A DNA stretch of 64,000 bases from CAZAPG01 sp964486935 (GCA_964486935.1 CAZAPG010000037.1:5199-69198), one strand, 5' to 3'. Numbered from the stretch's first letter, positions 49,795 to 59,053 are shown. Program-made: numbers and translations. Notes: generated from the sequence alone by a model not told the origin.

Positions 49795-50325
49795 TTGACC
49801 GATCCACTAGAAACCATACTTGAGACAAAAAGACTCGTCCTCCGGCAGCTTACACCCGATGACCTGGACCCGCTATTTGCGCTTTACCGTGACCCGGAGA
49901 TAAGAAAATATTTCCCCGATGGAACGCTCACCTATGAAGAAACTAAAGAAGAATTGGAATGGATTATTGATGTTTACTATGGTCAATACGGCTTTGGCCT
50001 GTGGGCAACTATCCATAAAGAAACGGGTCAGTTTATTGGGCGCTGCGGTTTAATTCCCTGGACCATCAATGATCGGCCAGAGGTAGAGGTGGCTTACTTG
50101 CTAGACAAAGCCTATTGGGGGCAAGGATTGGCTACAGAGGCGGTGCAAGCGATTGTTCGCTATGCTTTTGAGGACTTGCAATTATCCCGTTTAATCTGCC
50201 TGACAGACCCGGAGCATGTAGCCTCGCAAAACGTTGCCAAGAAAGTTGGGATGAAGTTTGAAGTAGAAGTGCCAGGCATCAACGGCGACGAAATTCCAAC
50301 GGTGATTTATTCCATCAGCCGGTAA
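49795..50325 (+). CDS. GNAT acetyltransferase (RimJ/RimL type)
   Basis: 176 residues from the TTG at 49795, preceded by AAAGGTG; a GTG at 49756 would lengthen it. ETKRLVLRQLTPDDLDPLFALYRDPEIRKYFPDG, GRCGLIPWTINDRPEVEVAYLLDKAYWGQGLATEAVQAIVRYAF and ARVAKKVGMKFE-type (here QNVAKKVGMKFE) are typical of ribosomal-protein alanine acetyltransferase relatives. The substrate may be an N-terminal amine or a small molecule. Confidence 0.8.
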   Translation: MTDPLETILETKRLVLRQLTPDDLDPLFALYRDPEIRKYFPDGTLTYEETKEELEWIIDVYYGQYGFGLWATIHKETGQFIGRCGLIPWTINDRPEVEVAYLLDKAYWGQGLATEAVQAIVRYAFEDLQLSRLICLTDPEHVASQNVAKKVGMKFEVEVPGINGDEIPTVIYSISR

Positions 50326-50346
50326 ACATTTTTGAAGGATTGGGCA

Positions 50347-52623
50347 ATGTCTGCCTCACCGCCCGCCGACACCCGGCGCTTTAACCGCACTGCCTGGATG
50401 ATATTGGCCCTGTCGCTGGGCTTGATTCTATTATCCGCAGCTCAAAAAATTTACCGCCTGACCCTGCCCACCGACGGCTGGGACTTCACCACCGGCGAAA
50501 TCGATAGCCCCGACCAGGACCGGCCCATCTACAGCCATAACCTGCTGGACCGGCCCTCGCCGCTGCAACCCGGCGACCGGTTGCTGGCCGTTGAGGGACA
50601 ACCGTTTGAAGTCATTTATGACCGGGCCAAATCGGGCCAAATCCAACCTCTGCCCGCCTGGCGCGCCGGCCAAACCGCGCGCTACACGGTTGAGCGCCAG
50701 GGCCGCGCCGTTGATTTAAATGTGCCGCTTTATACCTGGTCGCCGGGGGTAGCCCTGCGCCAAACGCTAACAAATCCCAGCCTGTACGCTTCTTTGCTGC
50801 TGGCAGCGGTGGGTTGGTTTGTCTTTTGGCAGCGCCCCGGCGACTGGGCGGCGCGGGCGCTGCTGCTGTTTTGCAATTGCCTGCTGGTCACGAATATCAG
50901 TTCGGCGGTGGTCGAGTGGAGCCTGCCGGAGTTACTCACGCCGCTTATTTTCCCCGCCGCCGTCTTCTTCTCCAACTGGATATTTGCGCTGGTCATGTTT
51001 CCCAACCTGCTGCTGCTGACCCTGGTCTTTCCCCGGCCAAAACGGTTGATGCAATCTCACCCATACTTGATTATAGCTCTGCTCAATGGCCTGATTCCCC
51101 TGCTGATTATCAGCCAGGGAATAATTGCGATTATCGGCTGGGTATCGGTGCTAAGTATGGCCCTGCTCAGTCTGGTGGCGATGGGGCACTCCTTTTTCAC
51201 AATACGCGACCCGGTGGGCCGGGCGCAGATGCGCTGGGCCATGGGCGGGCTGGCGGTGATGGTGCTGGGCATTATTCCCCTCAACCTGAGTGGCTTGGGC
51301 TGGCTGCCTGTTCCCTTCCCGTCGTGGCTCGAGGACATCTGGTTTCCAACCATGTTGGTCGTGATGGCCCTGGGCTTTGGGGTAGCTATTTTGCGCTACC
51401 GGCTGTTTGACATCGACATTCTGATCAACCGCGCGTTAGTTTACGGCGCGCTCACGGCCAGCGTCATTGGCCTGTACATCTTTGTGGTGGGCTATTTGAG
51501 CGCATTGTTTCGGGTGGAAGAGCATCTCTTTATTTCGCTGGCAGCTACCGGGCTGGTGGCGCTGCTGTTTCACCCCCTGCGCGAATGGCTTCAGCGAGTC
51601 ATCAACCGGCTGATGTACGGCCGGCGCGACGAGCCGGTGGCCGTTCTCTCTCAGTTGGGGGCGCGGCTGGAATCGACGCTGGCCCCGGATGAGTTATTGC
51701 CGGGGTTGGTAGAAACGGTGGCTCAGGCGCTTAAGCTGCCCTATGCCGCCATCGCGCTTAAAGACTCCAACGGCCAGTTCCAACTTCAGGCCGAAACCGG
51801 CCAATTGCCGTTCAAAGTGCAGACGTTTCCGCTGATTTACCAGGGCGAAACCATCGGCCAACTGCGGGTGGCGACCCGCGCACCGGGCGAAGCATTTAAC
51901 CCCGCCGACCGGCTGCTGCTGACTAACATTGCCCGCCAGGCCGGGGCGGCGGCCCACGCCGTGCGTTTAACAACAGCGTTGCAGCGGTCGCGCCAGCAGC
52001 TTGTAGCGGCCCGCGAGGAGGAGCGCCGCCGTCTGCGCCGCGACCTGCATGATGGGTTGGGACCACAACTGGCCAGCCAGACGCTCACCATCGACGCCAT
52101 TGGCAAGCTGCTAGAGCGCGATCCAGACGCGGCGCGTAACCTGCTGAACCATCTCAAAACGCAATCGCAAGCCGCTATTGCCGATATCCGGCGACTGGTT
52201 TATGATTTACGTCCCCCCACTTTGGATGAGTTGGGGTTGGTTGAGGCCCTGGGCGAAGCTGCCCGGCAATACGAGCAGGCTGGCTGGATTGTTAAAATTA
52301 CGGCTACGCCCATGCCGCTGCCACTGCTTCCGGCGGCGGTGGAAGTGGCCGTTTACCGGATTGCGACGGAGGCGATAACTAATGCTTATCGCCACGCCAA
52401 AGCCAAAAGTTGCATCGTTGCCATTGCGGTGCAGCCCCACAGTTTGCAACTGTGCATTGCCGACGACGGCCCCGGTTTTCCGGCCCCGCTGCGCCGGGGA
52501 GTCGGCCTTAACTCTATGCAAGAGCGGGCCGAGGAATTGGGCGGGCGGTTTACGTTTGAAAATCAGGCAGCGGGCGGAGCGCGGGTGCAAGTCTGGCTGC
52601 CCCTGCCCGGAGCGGAACAATGA
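50347..52623 (+). CDS. Membrane sensor histidine kinase (NarL-type), with PDZ-like N-terminal and GAF domains
   Basis: 758 residues from the ATG at 50347 with GAAGGA upstream. One helix (MILALSLGLILLSAAQKIY) precedes a short PDZ-like exterior region (SPLQPGDRLLAVEGQPFEVI). About seven helices follow (residues 135-415), then a GAF-like region (LESTLAPDELLPGLVETVAQALKLPYAAIAL), then the HisKA_3 box EERRRLRRDLHDGLGPQLAS (histidine about residue 567) and HATPase ATEAITNAYRHAKAK and ADDGPGF. It phosphorylates the response regulator coded with it (four-base overlap). The signal is not known. Confidence 0.88.
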   Translation: MSASPPADTRRFNRTAWMILALSLGLILLSAAQKIYRLTLPTDGWDFTTGEIDSPDQDRPIYSHNLLDRPSPLQPGDRLLAVEGQPFEVIYDRAKSGQIQPLPAWRAGQTARYTVERQGRAVDLNVPLYTWSPGVALRQTLTNPSLYASLLLAAVGWFVFWQRPGDWAARALLLFCNCLLVTNISSAVVEWSLPELLTPLIFPAAVFFSNWIFALVMFPNLLLLTLVFPRPKRLMQSHPYLIIALLNGLIPLLIISQGIIAIIGWVSVLSMALLSLVAMGHSFFTIRDPVGRAQMRWAMGGLAVMVLGIIPLNLSGLGWLPVPFPSWLEDIWFPTMLVVMALGFGVAILRYRLFDIDILINRALVYGALTASVIGLYIFVVGYLSALFRVEEHLFISLAATGLVALLFHPLREWLQRVINRLMYGRRDEPVAVLSQLGARLESTLAPDELLPGLVETVAQALKLPYAAIALKDSNGQFQLQAETGQLPFKVQTFPLIYQGETIGQLRVATRAPGEAFNPADRLLLTNIARQAGAAAHAVRLTTALQRSRQQLVAAREEERRRLRRDLHDGLGPQLASQTLTIDAIGKLLERDPDAARNLLNHLKTQSQAAIADIRRLVYDLRPPTLDELGLVEALGEAARQYEQAGWIVKITATPMPLPLLPAAVEVAVYRIATEAITNAYRHAKAKSCIVAIAVQPHSLQLCIADDGPGFPAPLRRGVGLNSMQERAEELGGRFTFENQAAGGARVQVWLPLPGAEQ

Positions 52624-53264
52624 CACCCATCCACATTTTGATTGCCGACGACCACCCGGTCTTTCGCTTTGGCCTGAAAGCTCTGCTCAGCACCGAGCCG
52701 GAGACCGAGGTAATTGGCGAAGCCACCGACGGCGAAGAAGTGGTGAAGCTGGCCGCCAGCCTGCAACCGGATTTGATTTTGATGGACATTAACCTGCCCC
52801 AAATCAACGGTATCGAAGCAACGCGCCGTATCCTGGCTCAAAATCCCGACATCGGCGTTTTGATTATTACCATGTTTGAAGATGATACGGTCTTTGCCGC
52901 TTTGCGAGCCGGGGCGCGGGGCTACATTCTCAAAGGAGCCGAGGGGGAGGAAACGCTGCGGGCTATCCGGGCAGCGGCCAACGGCGAGTCGATTTTTAGC
53001 CCGGCTATTGCCCAACGGTTAACTCGCTTTGTGGCCCAGGTAACGCCACACGCGGCGCAACCCTTTCCAGAATTGACCCCCCGCGAACGGGAAATTCTCG
53101 ACTTAATTGCTCAGGGGTTAACCAATACGGCCATCGCCGAGCGGTTATCCCTCAGCCCCAAAACGGTCAGGAATCAGGTGTCAATTATTTTTGGCAAACT
53201 CCATGTGACCGACCGGGCCGAAGCCATTATCAAAGCGCGAGAGGCTGGCCTGGGCGTAGACTGA
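52620..53264 (+). CDS. NarL/LuxR-family response regulator
   Basis: 214 residues. Receiver domain with IADDHPVFRFGL, phospho-aspartate in LILMDINLPQINGIEA (about residue 54) and the switch lysine in GYILKGAEGEE. The DNA-binding LuxR-type domain is LTPREREILDLIAQGLTNTAIAERLSLSPKTVRNQVSIIFGKL. Its ATG overlaps the kinase stop, so the two are translated together. The target genes are not obvious in the window. Confidence 0.93.
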   Translation: MTPIHILIADDHPVFRFGLKALLSTEPETEVIGEATDGEEVVKLAASLQPDLILMDINLPQINGIEATRRILAQNPDIGVLIITMFEDDTVFAALRAGARGYILKGAEGEETLRAIRAAANGESIFSPAIAQRLTRFVAQVTPHAAQPFPELTPREREILDLIAQGLTNTAIAERLSLSPKTVRNQVSIIFGKLHVTDRAEAIIKAREAGLGVD

Positions 53265-53279
53265 AGCTCCCCCGGCCAC

Positions 53280-53308
53280 TTTTCAATTTTCTGCCGGGTT
53301 GCTATGAT
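53280..53308 (+). promoter_or_regulatory. Extended -10 promoter of mutY, near-leaderless
   Basis: TTTTCA (53280-53285), 17 bases, and TATGAT (53303-53308) preceded by TGC. The predicted start is about two bases before the ATG at 53318, which suggests a leaderless mRNA. No Shine-Dalgarno is seen before that ATG. Confidence 0.5.
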
Positions 53309-53317
53309 AGAGAAACT

Positions 53318-54415
53318 ATGACAGATGTGGTCCCGGAACTCTTCCAAAAAACCGGCCAGCTTCGTGCCGGCCTGCTAAACTGGTACTATCGCTGCCGGCG
53401 TGATTTACCCTGGCGCGGCGAAACTGACCCGTACCGCATTTGGGTGTCAGAAGTGATGCTGCAACAAACCCAGGTGGCTACGGTTATTCCCTATTATCAA
53501 CGCTTTCTGGAAAAGTTCCCTGATGTGGAAACGCTGGCCGCTGCGCCGCTTGAGCAAGTTTTAAAGGCATGGGAAGGGTTGGGTTATTATGCCCGCGCCC
53601 GCAACCTGCACAAAGCCGCCGGCGAGATTGTTGAAAAATGGGGCGGACATTTTCCGCAGACCTATGCCGGGTTGCGAACCTTGCCCGGCTTTGGCGATTA
53701 TACCGCCGGCGCGGTTGCCTCGATTGCTTTTGGGCGGGCTGTCCCGGCCATCGATGGCAATGCCCGCCGCGTTTTGGCCCGGCTTTTTGCCTTAGAACAG
53801 GATGTGACTCGCGGGCCGGGCGCGCGCCAGCTAAAGGAAATTGCTACAGCGCTGGTCGACCCGCAGGCCCCCGGCGACTGGACGCAGGCAGTGATGGAAT
53901 TGGGCGCAACTATCTGCGCTCCTGCCTCGCCCAAATGCCTCTTGTGCCCGGTGAATGAGTTGTGCCAGGGCCGGCTGCGCGGCATCGAGCAGGATTTGCC
54001 GGTTAAGCCGGCCAAAAAAGCGCTGCCGCACTACAATGTTACGGCGGCGGTTATTCGGCAAAACGGCAAAATTTTAATTGCCCAACGCCCGCTGGACAAA
54101 ATGCTGGGGGGGCTGTGGGAATTTCCCGGCGGCAAGCAGGAACCGGGCGAAACGTTAGCCGAATGTTTGCGCCGGGAAATCAAAGAGGAGCTTGACCTGG
54201 AGATTGCAATCGGGGAGCAGGTGGTCACTATCAAGCATAGCTACACTCACTTTAAAATTACGCTGTACGCTTTTTACTGTTGGGTGGTGCGGGGCCAGCC
54301 GCAGGCGCTGCACGTGGCCGACTGGCGCTGGGTGTCGCTGGCAGAAATTGAGCGCTTTCCTTTTGCGCGCACCGATTTGCAAATTATTCGGGCGCTGCGG
54401 AGGCAGGCTACGTAA
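53318..54415 (+). CDS. mutY: A/G-specific adenine glycosylase with NUDIX-type C-terminal domain
   Basis: 365 residues. The catalytic glutamate lies in VSEVMLQQTQVATV, the helix-hairpin-helix is LRTLPGFGDYTAGAVAS, and the aspartate is in VPAIDGNARRVLARL. The [4Fe-4S] site has CAPASPKCLLCPVNELC. The C-terminal recognition domain has a full NUDIX box, GGKQEPGETLAECLRREIKEEL, which in many MutY proteins is degenerate. It removes adenine opposite 8-oxoguanine. A bidirectional terminator follows. Confidence 0.94.
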   Translation: MTDVVPELFQKTGQLRAGLLNWYYRCRRDLPWRGETDPYRIWVSEVMLQQTQVATVIPYYQRFLEKFPDVETLAAAPLEQVLKAWEGLGYYARARNLHKAAGEIVEKWGGHFPQTYAGLRTLPGFGDYTAGAVASIAFGRAVPAIDGNARRVLARLFALEQDVTRGPGARQLKEIATALVDPQAPGDWTQAVMELGATICAPASPKCLLCPVNELCQGRLRGIEQDLPVKPAKKALPHYNVTAAVIRQNGKILIAQRPLDKMLGGLWEFPGGKQEPGETLAECLRREIKEELDLEIAIGEQVVTIKHSYTHFKITLYAFYCWVVRGQPQALHVADWRWVSLAEIERFPFARTDLQIIRALRRQAT

Positions 54416-54443
54416 AAAGACCCCGCCATCCGGCGAGGTCTTT
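54416..54443. terminator. Bidirectional intrinsic terminator between mutY and receiver gene
   Basis: AAAGACC-C-CGCC and GGCG-A-GGTCTTT pair around ATCC. T runs or A runs flank both sides. The position between convergent genes fits. Confidence 0.8.
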
Positions 54444-54446
54444 GGG

Positions 54447-54953
54447 TTAGTGAATAGCGGCGACTTCTCGCGCTTCCCAGGGTTTATCCGCCGCTCTCTT
54501 TTTGGCCAGCAAAAAATCCTTGTTTTCCACCAGCACCCGTTTGACTGTTTTTAACAGCGTGGCCGGGTCAAACGGTTTGCCCAGGTAAGCGGCAATATCA
54601 TCGTCGCGGTCTTCGGCCAGTTGCAACATCCGAACTTTATCGGCCGAGTCGGCCCGCGCCGAAATAACAATGGCCGGAACCTGCTTGAGCTTTGGGTGAC
54701 GCCGAATGCGGCGCAGCAAATCCAGGCCGTCGATGCCGGGCAGCATAATATCCATCAATATCAAATCCGGTTTTTCTTGCAAAGCCAAATCCAGCCCCTC
54801 TTCGGGTTTGGTGGTGCGCAAAACCCTGAAGCCGGCCGGTTCCAGCGAGAGCCGGATCAGATTTAATACTTCCTGCTCATCGTCAATGCTCAAAATTTTC
54901 AATTCATCGGGCCATAAATTGTCGGCCATAGCCTGACTGGATAATAGATTCAT
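54447..54953 (-). CDS. Stand-alone response regulator receiver protein
   Basis: 168 residues, a receiver domain only. Acidic pair in ILSIDDEQEVLNLI, phospho-acceptor in LILMDIMLPGIDGLDLLRR, lysine in YLGKPFDPATLL. The C-terminal helix is basic (AKKRAADKPWEAREV). AGGGAG precedes the ATG. The closest kinase is at 50347, but that one has its own regulator, so this is an orphan. Confidence 0.87.
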   Translation of the reverse strand: MNLLSSQAMADNLWPDELKILSIDDEQEVLNLIRLSLEPAGFRVLRTTKPEEGLDLALQEKPDLILMDIMLPGIDGLDLLRRIRRHPKLKQVPAIVISARADSADKVRMLQLAEDRDDDIAAYLGKPFDPATLLKTVKRVLVENKDFLLAKKRAADKPWEAREVAAIH

Positions 54954-55025
54954 GGTGGACTCCCTTGCTGCCCATTGGCCAAAATTTTATTGGCAAAAAC
55001 CTTGCTTCGCTAAATGGGGAGGATA

Positions 55026-55034
55026 TGGTATACT
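55026..55034 (+). promoter_or_regulatory. Extended -10 element TGG-TATACT of nfo
   Basis: TGG and TATACT lie about 92 bases before the nfo ATG at 55126. The shape matches the TGG-TATAAT elements at 1646, 7714 and 56004. Confidence 0.45.
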
Positions 55035-55125
55035 GACGACGCATCTGTAGCCCTTCCTGATGACATGTCCAAAATTTTTGCCATCAGGTTACGGGTCAAA
55101 AAATAAATTCACAAGGAAAATTTCT

Positions 55126-55974
55126 ATGTTACTTGGCGCTCATCTATCAACCTCCGGCGGGGTGGACAAATCCTTTGACCGGGCGGTTGAACTAAACTGC
55201 ACGGCCTTTCAAATTTTCACCAAATCAAACCGCCAGTGGAATGCCAGAGAATTAAAACCCCAAGAAATTGAAAGTTACCATCAAAAACAGCAAAAAACCG
55301 GCATTGAACCCGTTGTGTGCCACGCCAGCTACCTGCTCAATCTGGGCAACCCGGATGATGAAATCTGGCAAAAATCGCTCGACGCCCTGATTATCGAGCT
55401 TGAGCGCTGCGAGTTGCTCAAAATTCCGTATCTGGTGCTGCATCCCGGCTCTCACCTGGACAGCGGCGTTGAAGCCGGGGTTGCCCGCGTAGCCCAGGCG
55501 CTCGATGTGGTTCACAACCGGCTGCCCGATATTGGCTGCAAAGTTGCCCTGGAAATTACCGCCGGCCAGGGGGCGGCGCTGGGCGCAACCTTTGAAGAAA
55601 TCCGGGCCATTATCGACGCCTGCCGGCAAGGCAACCGGCTGGCGGTCTGTTTTGACACCTGCCACGCCCTGGCCGCCGGCTACGAGTTCCGCACCCCCCA
55701 AAGCTACCGGGCAATGATTGACCGGTTTGACTCGGTGATTGGGCTGGAGCGGCTCAAGGTTATTCACGTTAACGACTCCCAAAAAGATTTGGATAGCCGC
55801 GTTGACCGCCACGCCCACATTGGCGAAGGCTGCATTGGCCTGGAGCCATTTGGATACTTTTTAAACGACCCGCGCTTCAAAAAGGTTCCCTTTTTGCTGG
55901 AAACGCCGGTTGATGATGACCCCGGCGATAATATCCGCAACCTGAATAAACTGCGGGCGCTGATTGAGGAGTGA
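55126..55974 (+). CDS. nfo: Deoxyribonuclease IV (AP endonuclease)
   Basis: 282 residues from the ATG at 55126 (AAGGAAAAT upstream). The TIM-barrel motifs with zinc ligands are complete: MLLGAHLSTSGGVDKSF, VLHPGSHLDSG, CFDTCHALAAGYE, VIHVNDSQKDLDSRVDRHAHIGEGCIG and LLETP. It cleaves DNA at abasic sites and repairs oxidised 3' ends. It is in a short DNA-repair and envelope stretch, with mutY nearby. The length fits the family. Confidence 0.95.
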   Translation: MLLGAHLSTSGGVDKSFDRAVELNCTAFQIFTKSNRQWNARELKPQEIESYHQKQQKTGIEPVVCHASYLLNLGNPDDEIWQKSLDALIIELERCELLKIPYLVLHPGSHLDSGVEAGVARVAQALDVVHNRLPDIGCKVALEITAGQGAALGATFEEIRAIIDACRQGNRLAVCFDTCHALAAGYEFRTPQSYRAMIDRFDSVIGLERLKVIHVNDSQKDLDSRVDRHAHIGEGCIGLEPFGYFLNDPRFKKVPFLLETPVDDDPGDNIRNLNKLRALIEE

Positions 55975-56003
55975 TAATCTTATTTTGGCCTTTCTTCCCG
56001 CAG

Positions 56004-56012
56004 TGGTATAAT
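56004..56012 (+). promoter_or_regulatory. Extended -10 promoter element TGG-TATAAT
   Basis: TGG followed by a perfect TATAAT, about 24 bases before the ATG at 56036; GGAAGGAAGG is the ribosome site. Confidence 0.55.
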
Positions 56013-56035
56013 CCACAGCCGGAAGGAAGGTCAAG

Positions 56036-57115
56036 ATGTCGCTAGATTTGCGTATTCATCGCCATCGGCGGCCAATTATCAGATGGCGCCGGCCCTTGCT
56101 GTGGCTGGCGGCAACCGCCCTGATTTTGGCCGGCATGGTTGCCTGGCAGCGGGGCTGGCGGCCCGACGCCGCCCTGGCCTATTTTGACCAGGCTGCTATC
56201 CCCGTTGTTTCCGCCTCAATTGCCCAAATAGCCGATAATCCCGCCCAGGCAAAAAGCGAGGAGCCGGCAGTGGTAATGGTCGACTCGCAAATTGTCGACA
56301 GCCCCCAAAGCGACGCCTACACCGCCGACCTGCACGCCTTTGCCGGCGAGGATGATATTCCCTGGCCCCACGTAGGCAACCGGGGCAACCTGATTTATTA
56401 CACCGTGCAAGATGGCGACTCCCTGTGGGGCATTGCCCAGCAGTTTGAACTGGATATCGACACCCTGCGCTGGTCTAATCCGGCGCTGGAGCGCAACCCC
56501 GATGTACTTTCGGTGGGCGCCGAACTGCATATTTTGCCCGTACCGGGCGTGTATCACGTGGCCGAGCAGGGTGAAACCATCGAGTCCATCGCCGCCGTCT
56601 ACGGCGTTGCCCCCGAAGACATTGCCACCTATCCCCCCAACGCGCTTTTTTCCCCCTACGAACTGGAGCCAGGCCAGGGCCTGATTGTGCCTTATGGCCG
56701 TAAAGAGGGGCTGGTGCTGCCGCAGCCCTCGCCGGCCCCGGAGGCGGCTTTTGCCTGGCCGCTGGTAGGCATTATTACGCAAGGATACAACCCCGGCCAC
56801 CCCGCGCTGGATATCGGCGCGCCGTATGGCTCTACCGTTTACGCCGCCGATGACGGGACCATCACTTACGCAACCTGGGCGCAAACCGGCTACGGCTACA
56901 CCATCATTGTAGACCACGGCAATGGCCGCGAAAGCTGGTACAATCACCTTAAAGGCACGCTGCTGCCGGCGGGCAACTACGTTACCCGTGGCACGCCTAT
57001 TGGCGAGGTGGGCAGCACCGGCCACTCAACCGGCCCGCACCTTCATTTTGAAATCCGCATCAACGGCGAATACGTCAACCCGGTTGATTATTTGCCGGGC
57101 GCAACGCCGCAGTAA
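56036..57115 (+). CDS. LysM-domain M23 peptidase
   Basis: 359 residues. One membrane helix (LLWLAATALILAGMVAWQ) anchors it. Two LysM-like repeats follow (YYTVQDGDSLWGIAQQFEL and YHVAEQGETIESIAAVYGV, about 120-215). The peptidase M23 core is HPALDIGAPYGSTVYAADDG, HLKGTLLPAGNYVTRGTPIG and GHSTGPHLHFEIR, with the zinc ligands HxxxD and HxH. It should cut peptidoglycan cross-links outside the cell; one zinc-site residue set is complete, so activity is likely. Confidence 0.92.
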   Translation: MSLDLRIHRHRRPIIRWRRPLLWLAATALILAGMVAWQRGWRPDAALAYFDQAAIPVVSASIAQIADNPAQAKSEEPAVVMVDSQIVDSPQSDAYTADLHAFAGEDDIPWPHVGNRGNLIYYTVQDGDSLWGIAQQFELDIDTLRWSNPALERNPDVLSVGAELHILPVPGVYHVAEQGETIESIAAVYGVAPEDIATYPPNALFSPYELEPGQGLIVPYGRKEGLVLPQPSPAPEAAFAWPLVGIITQGYNPGHPALDIGAPYGSTVYAADDGTITYATWAQTGYGYTIIVDHGNGRESWYNHLKGTLLPAGNYVTRGTPIGEVGSTGHSTGPHLHFEIRINGEYVNPVDYLPGATPQ

Positions 57116-57143
57116 AAATTCCCCAATTACCCCATAAACATCG

Positions 57144-57172
57144 AGTCCAGGGCGTCAGCTTTGGACTTTTTT
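57144..57172 (+). terminator. Intrinsic terminator after the LysM/M23 gene
   Basis: AGTCCA and TGGACT pair around a 12-base loop and are followed by six T. Confidence 0.7.
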
Positions 57173-57343
57173 GATTCAACGGGAACCAATCGGCGCGGTT
57201 GACCGTCTCAATAGCGAGTCGACTCCTTTTGTAACACCTAATGCAACATCATTGATACAGGTTTGAGGCTTGAAGTGCAACATCAACAGCCTTAAGCTGA
57301 AGCCAAATTAAAAATATTTTTGGCAAAAAGAAAGGAGATCATA

Positions 57344-58990
57344 ATGAAACACAAAAAGTTGAACGTTGTTACTGCAATTCTTGGATTGACCGTTACAGTT
57401 TTGCTAACAGGGTTGGCGGCTTGCAGCTATGCTGCCCAGGAAGCCCCCCAAAAAGAAGCAATTCAAATTGATATGGCAACCGAGGCCGAAGCCAGCCATG
57501 AGGAGTATGCCGCCGCGCCGGCAACGGCCACCCCCCTGGGAACGGCCCCGGCCCTGGCTGCCGGCGGCGAGGTTCCGCCCAACGACCAGCCTTACGATTT
57601 GATGTTCTTTGAAAGCGCCGGCGTCAACCCCTTTGTTGATACCGAGGATGACGCCCTCTCCACCTTTGCTATGGATGTTGATACCGCCTCGTACACTGTA
57701 GCCCGCCGCTACCTGACCGACGGCCACCTGCCGCCCAAAGAAGCCATTCGGGTAGAAGAGTTTATCAACTACTTTAAGTTGCACTACCCCGGCCCGGCTG
57801 AAGGCGAAGGCGCGTTTGCCATCCACATGGAAGGCGCGCCCGCCCCTTATGGCCCCCGTAACAGCTATCTGCTTAAAATTGACCTGCAAGGCCAGGAAAT
57901 TTTGGCCGAAGACCGCCAGGATGCTGTGCTGACCTTTGTCATCGACGTCTCCGGCTCGATGGACCGGGAAAACCGGCTGGGGCTGGTCAAGCAGGCGCTG
58001 CGGCTGCTGGTCGATGAACTGCGCCCCACCGACGATGTGGGCATTGTTGTTTACGGCTCGCAGGCGCGGGTTATTTTGGAACCCACCAGCGCCGAAAACA
58101 GCGAAGCCATTCTCTCTGCCATTGACCGCTTGCAGCCCGATGGCTCTACCAATGCCGAAGATGGGCTGCGCCTGGGCTATCAGATGGCTACCCAGGCTTA
58201 CCGGCCCGGCGCAATCAACCGCGTCATCCTGCTGTCCGACGGCGTGGCCAATGTGGGCCACACCGGCCCCGAGGCAATTCTGCAAGTCATTCGTGGTTAC
58301 GTGTCCGAGGGGATTACCCTCTCTACCGTGGGTTTTGGAATGGGCAACTATAATGATGTGCTGATGGAGCAACTGGCTGATGACGGCAATGGTAACTACG
58401 CTTACGTTGACACGCTCAACGAGGCTCGCCGCATTTTTGTAGAAAATTTGACCGGCACCCTGCAAGTGATTGCCAAAGACGCCAAAATTCAGGTGGAGTT
58501 TGACCCCCAGATTGTGCGCAGCTATCGCCTGCTGGGTTACGAGAACCGCGCCGTGGCCGACGAAGACTTTCGCAACGACCGGGTTGACGCCGGCGAGGTG
58601 GGCGCAGGCCACAACGTAACCGCCCTGTACGAGCTTAAGTTGCACCCTGACCTGTCCGCTGAAATGACCGGCGCGCCGGCCATTATCACCCGCATTCGCT
58701 ACCAGGATGTTGAGAGCGGCCAGGTGGTAGAGGTGTCGCAACCGTTTGCCGTGAATGATTTTTTGGACAGCGTGCAGGAGGCGTCGCCGGAGTTTCGCTT
58801 TATTGCCGCCGTTGCCGAGTACGCCGAAATTTTACGAGAAAGTTACTGGGCGCAGGAGAGCAGTTTTGAAGATGTGCAGAAACTGGCTCTATCTGCGGAA
58901 TCGGCCTTTTTTAACAACAGCGACGTGCGCGAGTTTATGCTGCTGCTGGACCGCGCCATTGAAATTACCGCCGACGGGCAGGGTAGCTAA
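57344..58990 (+). CDS. VWA-domain lipoprotein (YfbK-like)
   Basis: 548 residues from the ATG at 57344, with AAAGGAG upstream. A lipobox signal peptide (LLTGLAAC) comes first. The von Willebrand factor N-terminal region (FAMDVDTASYTVARRYL) precedes a VWA domain with the metal-ion site DVSGSMDRENRLG (about residue 205), TDDVGIVVYGSQARVIL and RVILLSDGVANVGHTG. The end (DSVQEASPEFRFIAAVAEYAEILRESYWA) is the C-terminal region typical of YfbK-like proteins. Known members are surface proteins of uncertain role. TGCAACATCA occurs twice 34 bases apart just upstream. Confidence 0.9.
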   Translation: MKHKKLNVVTAILGLTVTVLLTGLAACSYAAQEAPQKEAIQIDMATEAEASHEEYAAAPATATPLGTAPALAAGGEVPPNDQPYDLMFFESAGVNPFVDTEDDALSTFAMDVDTASYTVARRYLTDGHLPPKEAIRVEEFINYFKLHYPGPAEGEGAFAIHMEGAPAPYGPRNSYLLKIDLQGQEILAEDRQDAVLTFVIDVSGSMDRENRLGLVKQALRLLVDELRPTDDVGIVVYGSQARVILEPTSAENSEAILSAIDRLQPDGSTNAEDGLRLGYQMATQAYRPGAINRVILLSDGVANVGHTGPEAILQVIRGYVSEGITLSTVGFGMGNYNDVLMEQLADDGNGNYAYVDTLNEARRIFVENLTGTLQVIAKDAKIQVEFDPQIVRSYRLLGYENRAVADEDFRNDRVDAGEVGAGHNVTALYELKLHPDLSAEMTGAPAIITRIRYQDVESGQVVEVSQPFAVNDFLDSVQEASPEFRFIAAVAEYAEILRESYWAQESSFEDVQKLALSAESAFFNNSDVREFMLLLDRAIEITADGQGS

Positions 58991-59003
58991 ATCAACGCGT
59001 AAG

Positions 59004-59048
59004 GAGTGATGCGTGAGGCGCAGGTTTTTAACGTTTCACGCATCACTC
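59004..59048. repeat. Perfect 13-bp stem-loop between convergent genes
   Basis: GAGTGATGCGTGA and TCACGCATCACTC are perfect complements with a 19-base loop. No T run follows, so it is more likely a palindromic repeat (GTGATGCGTGA type) or an mRNA 3' end. Confidence 0.6.
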
Positions 59049-59053
59049 TGTTC

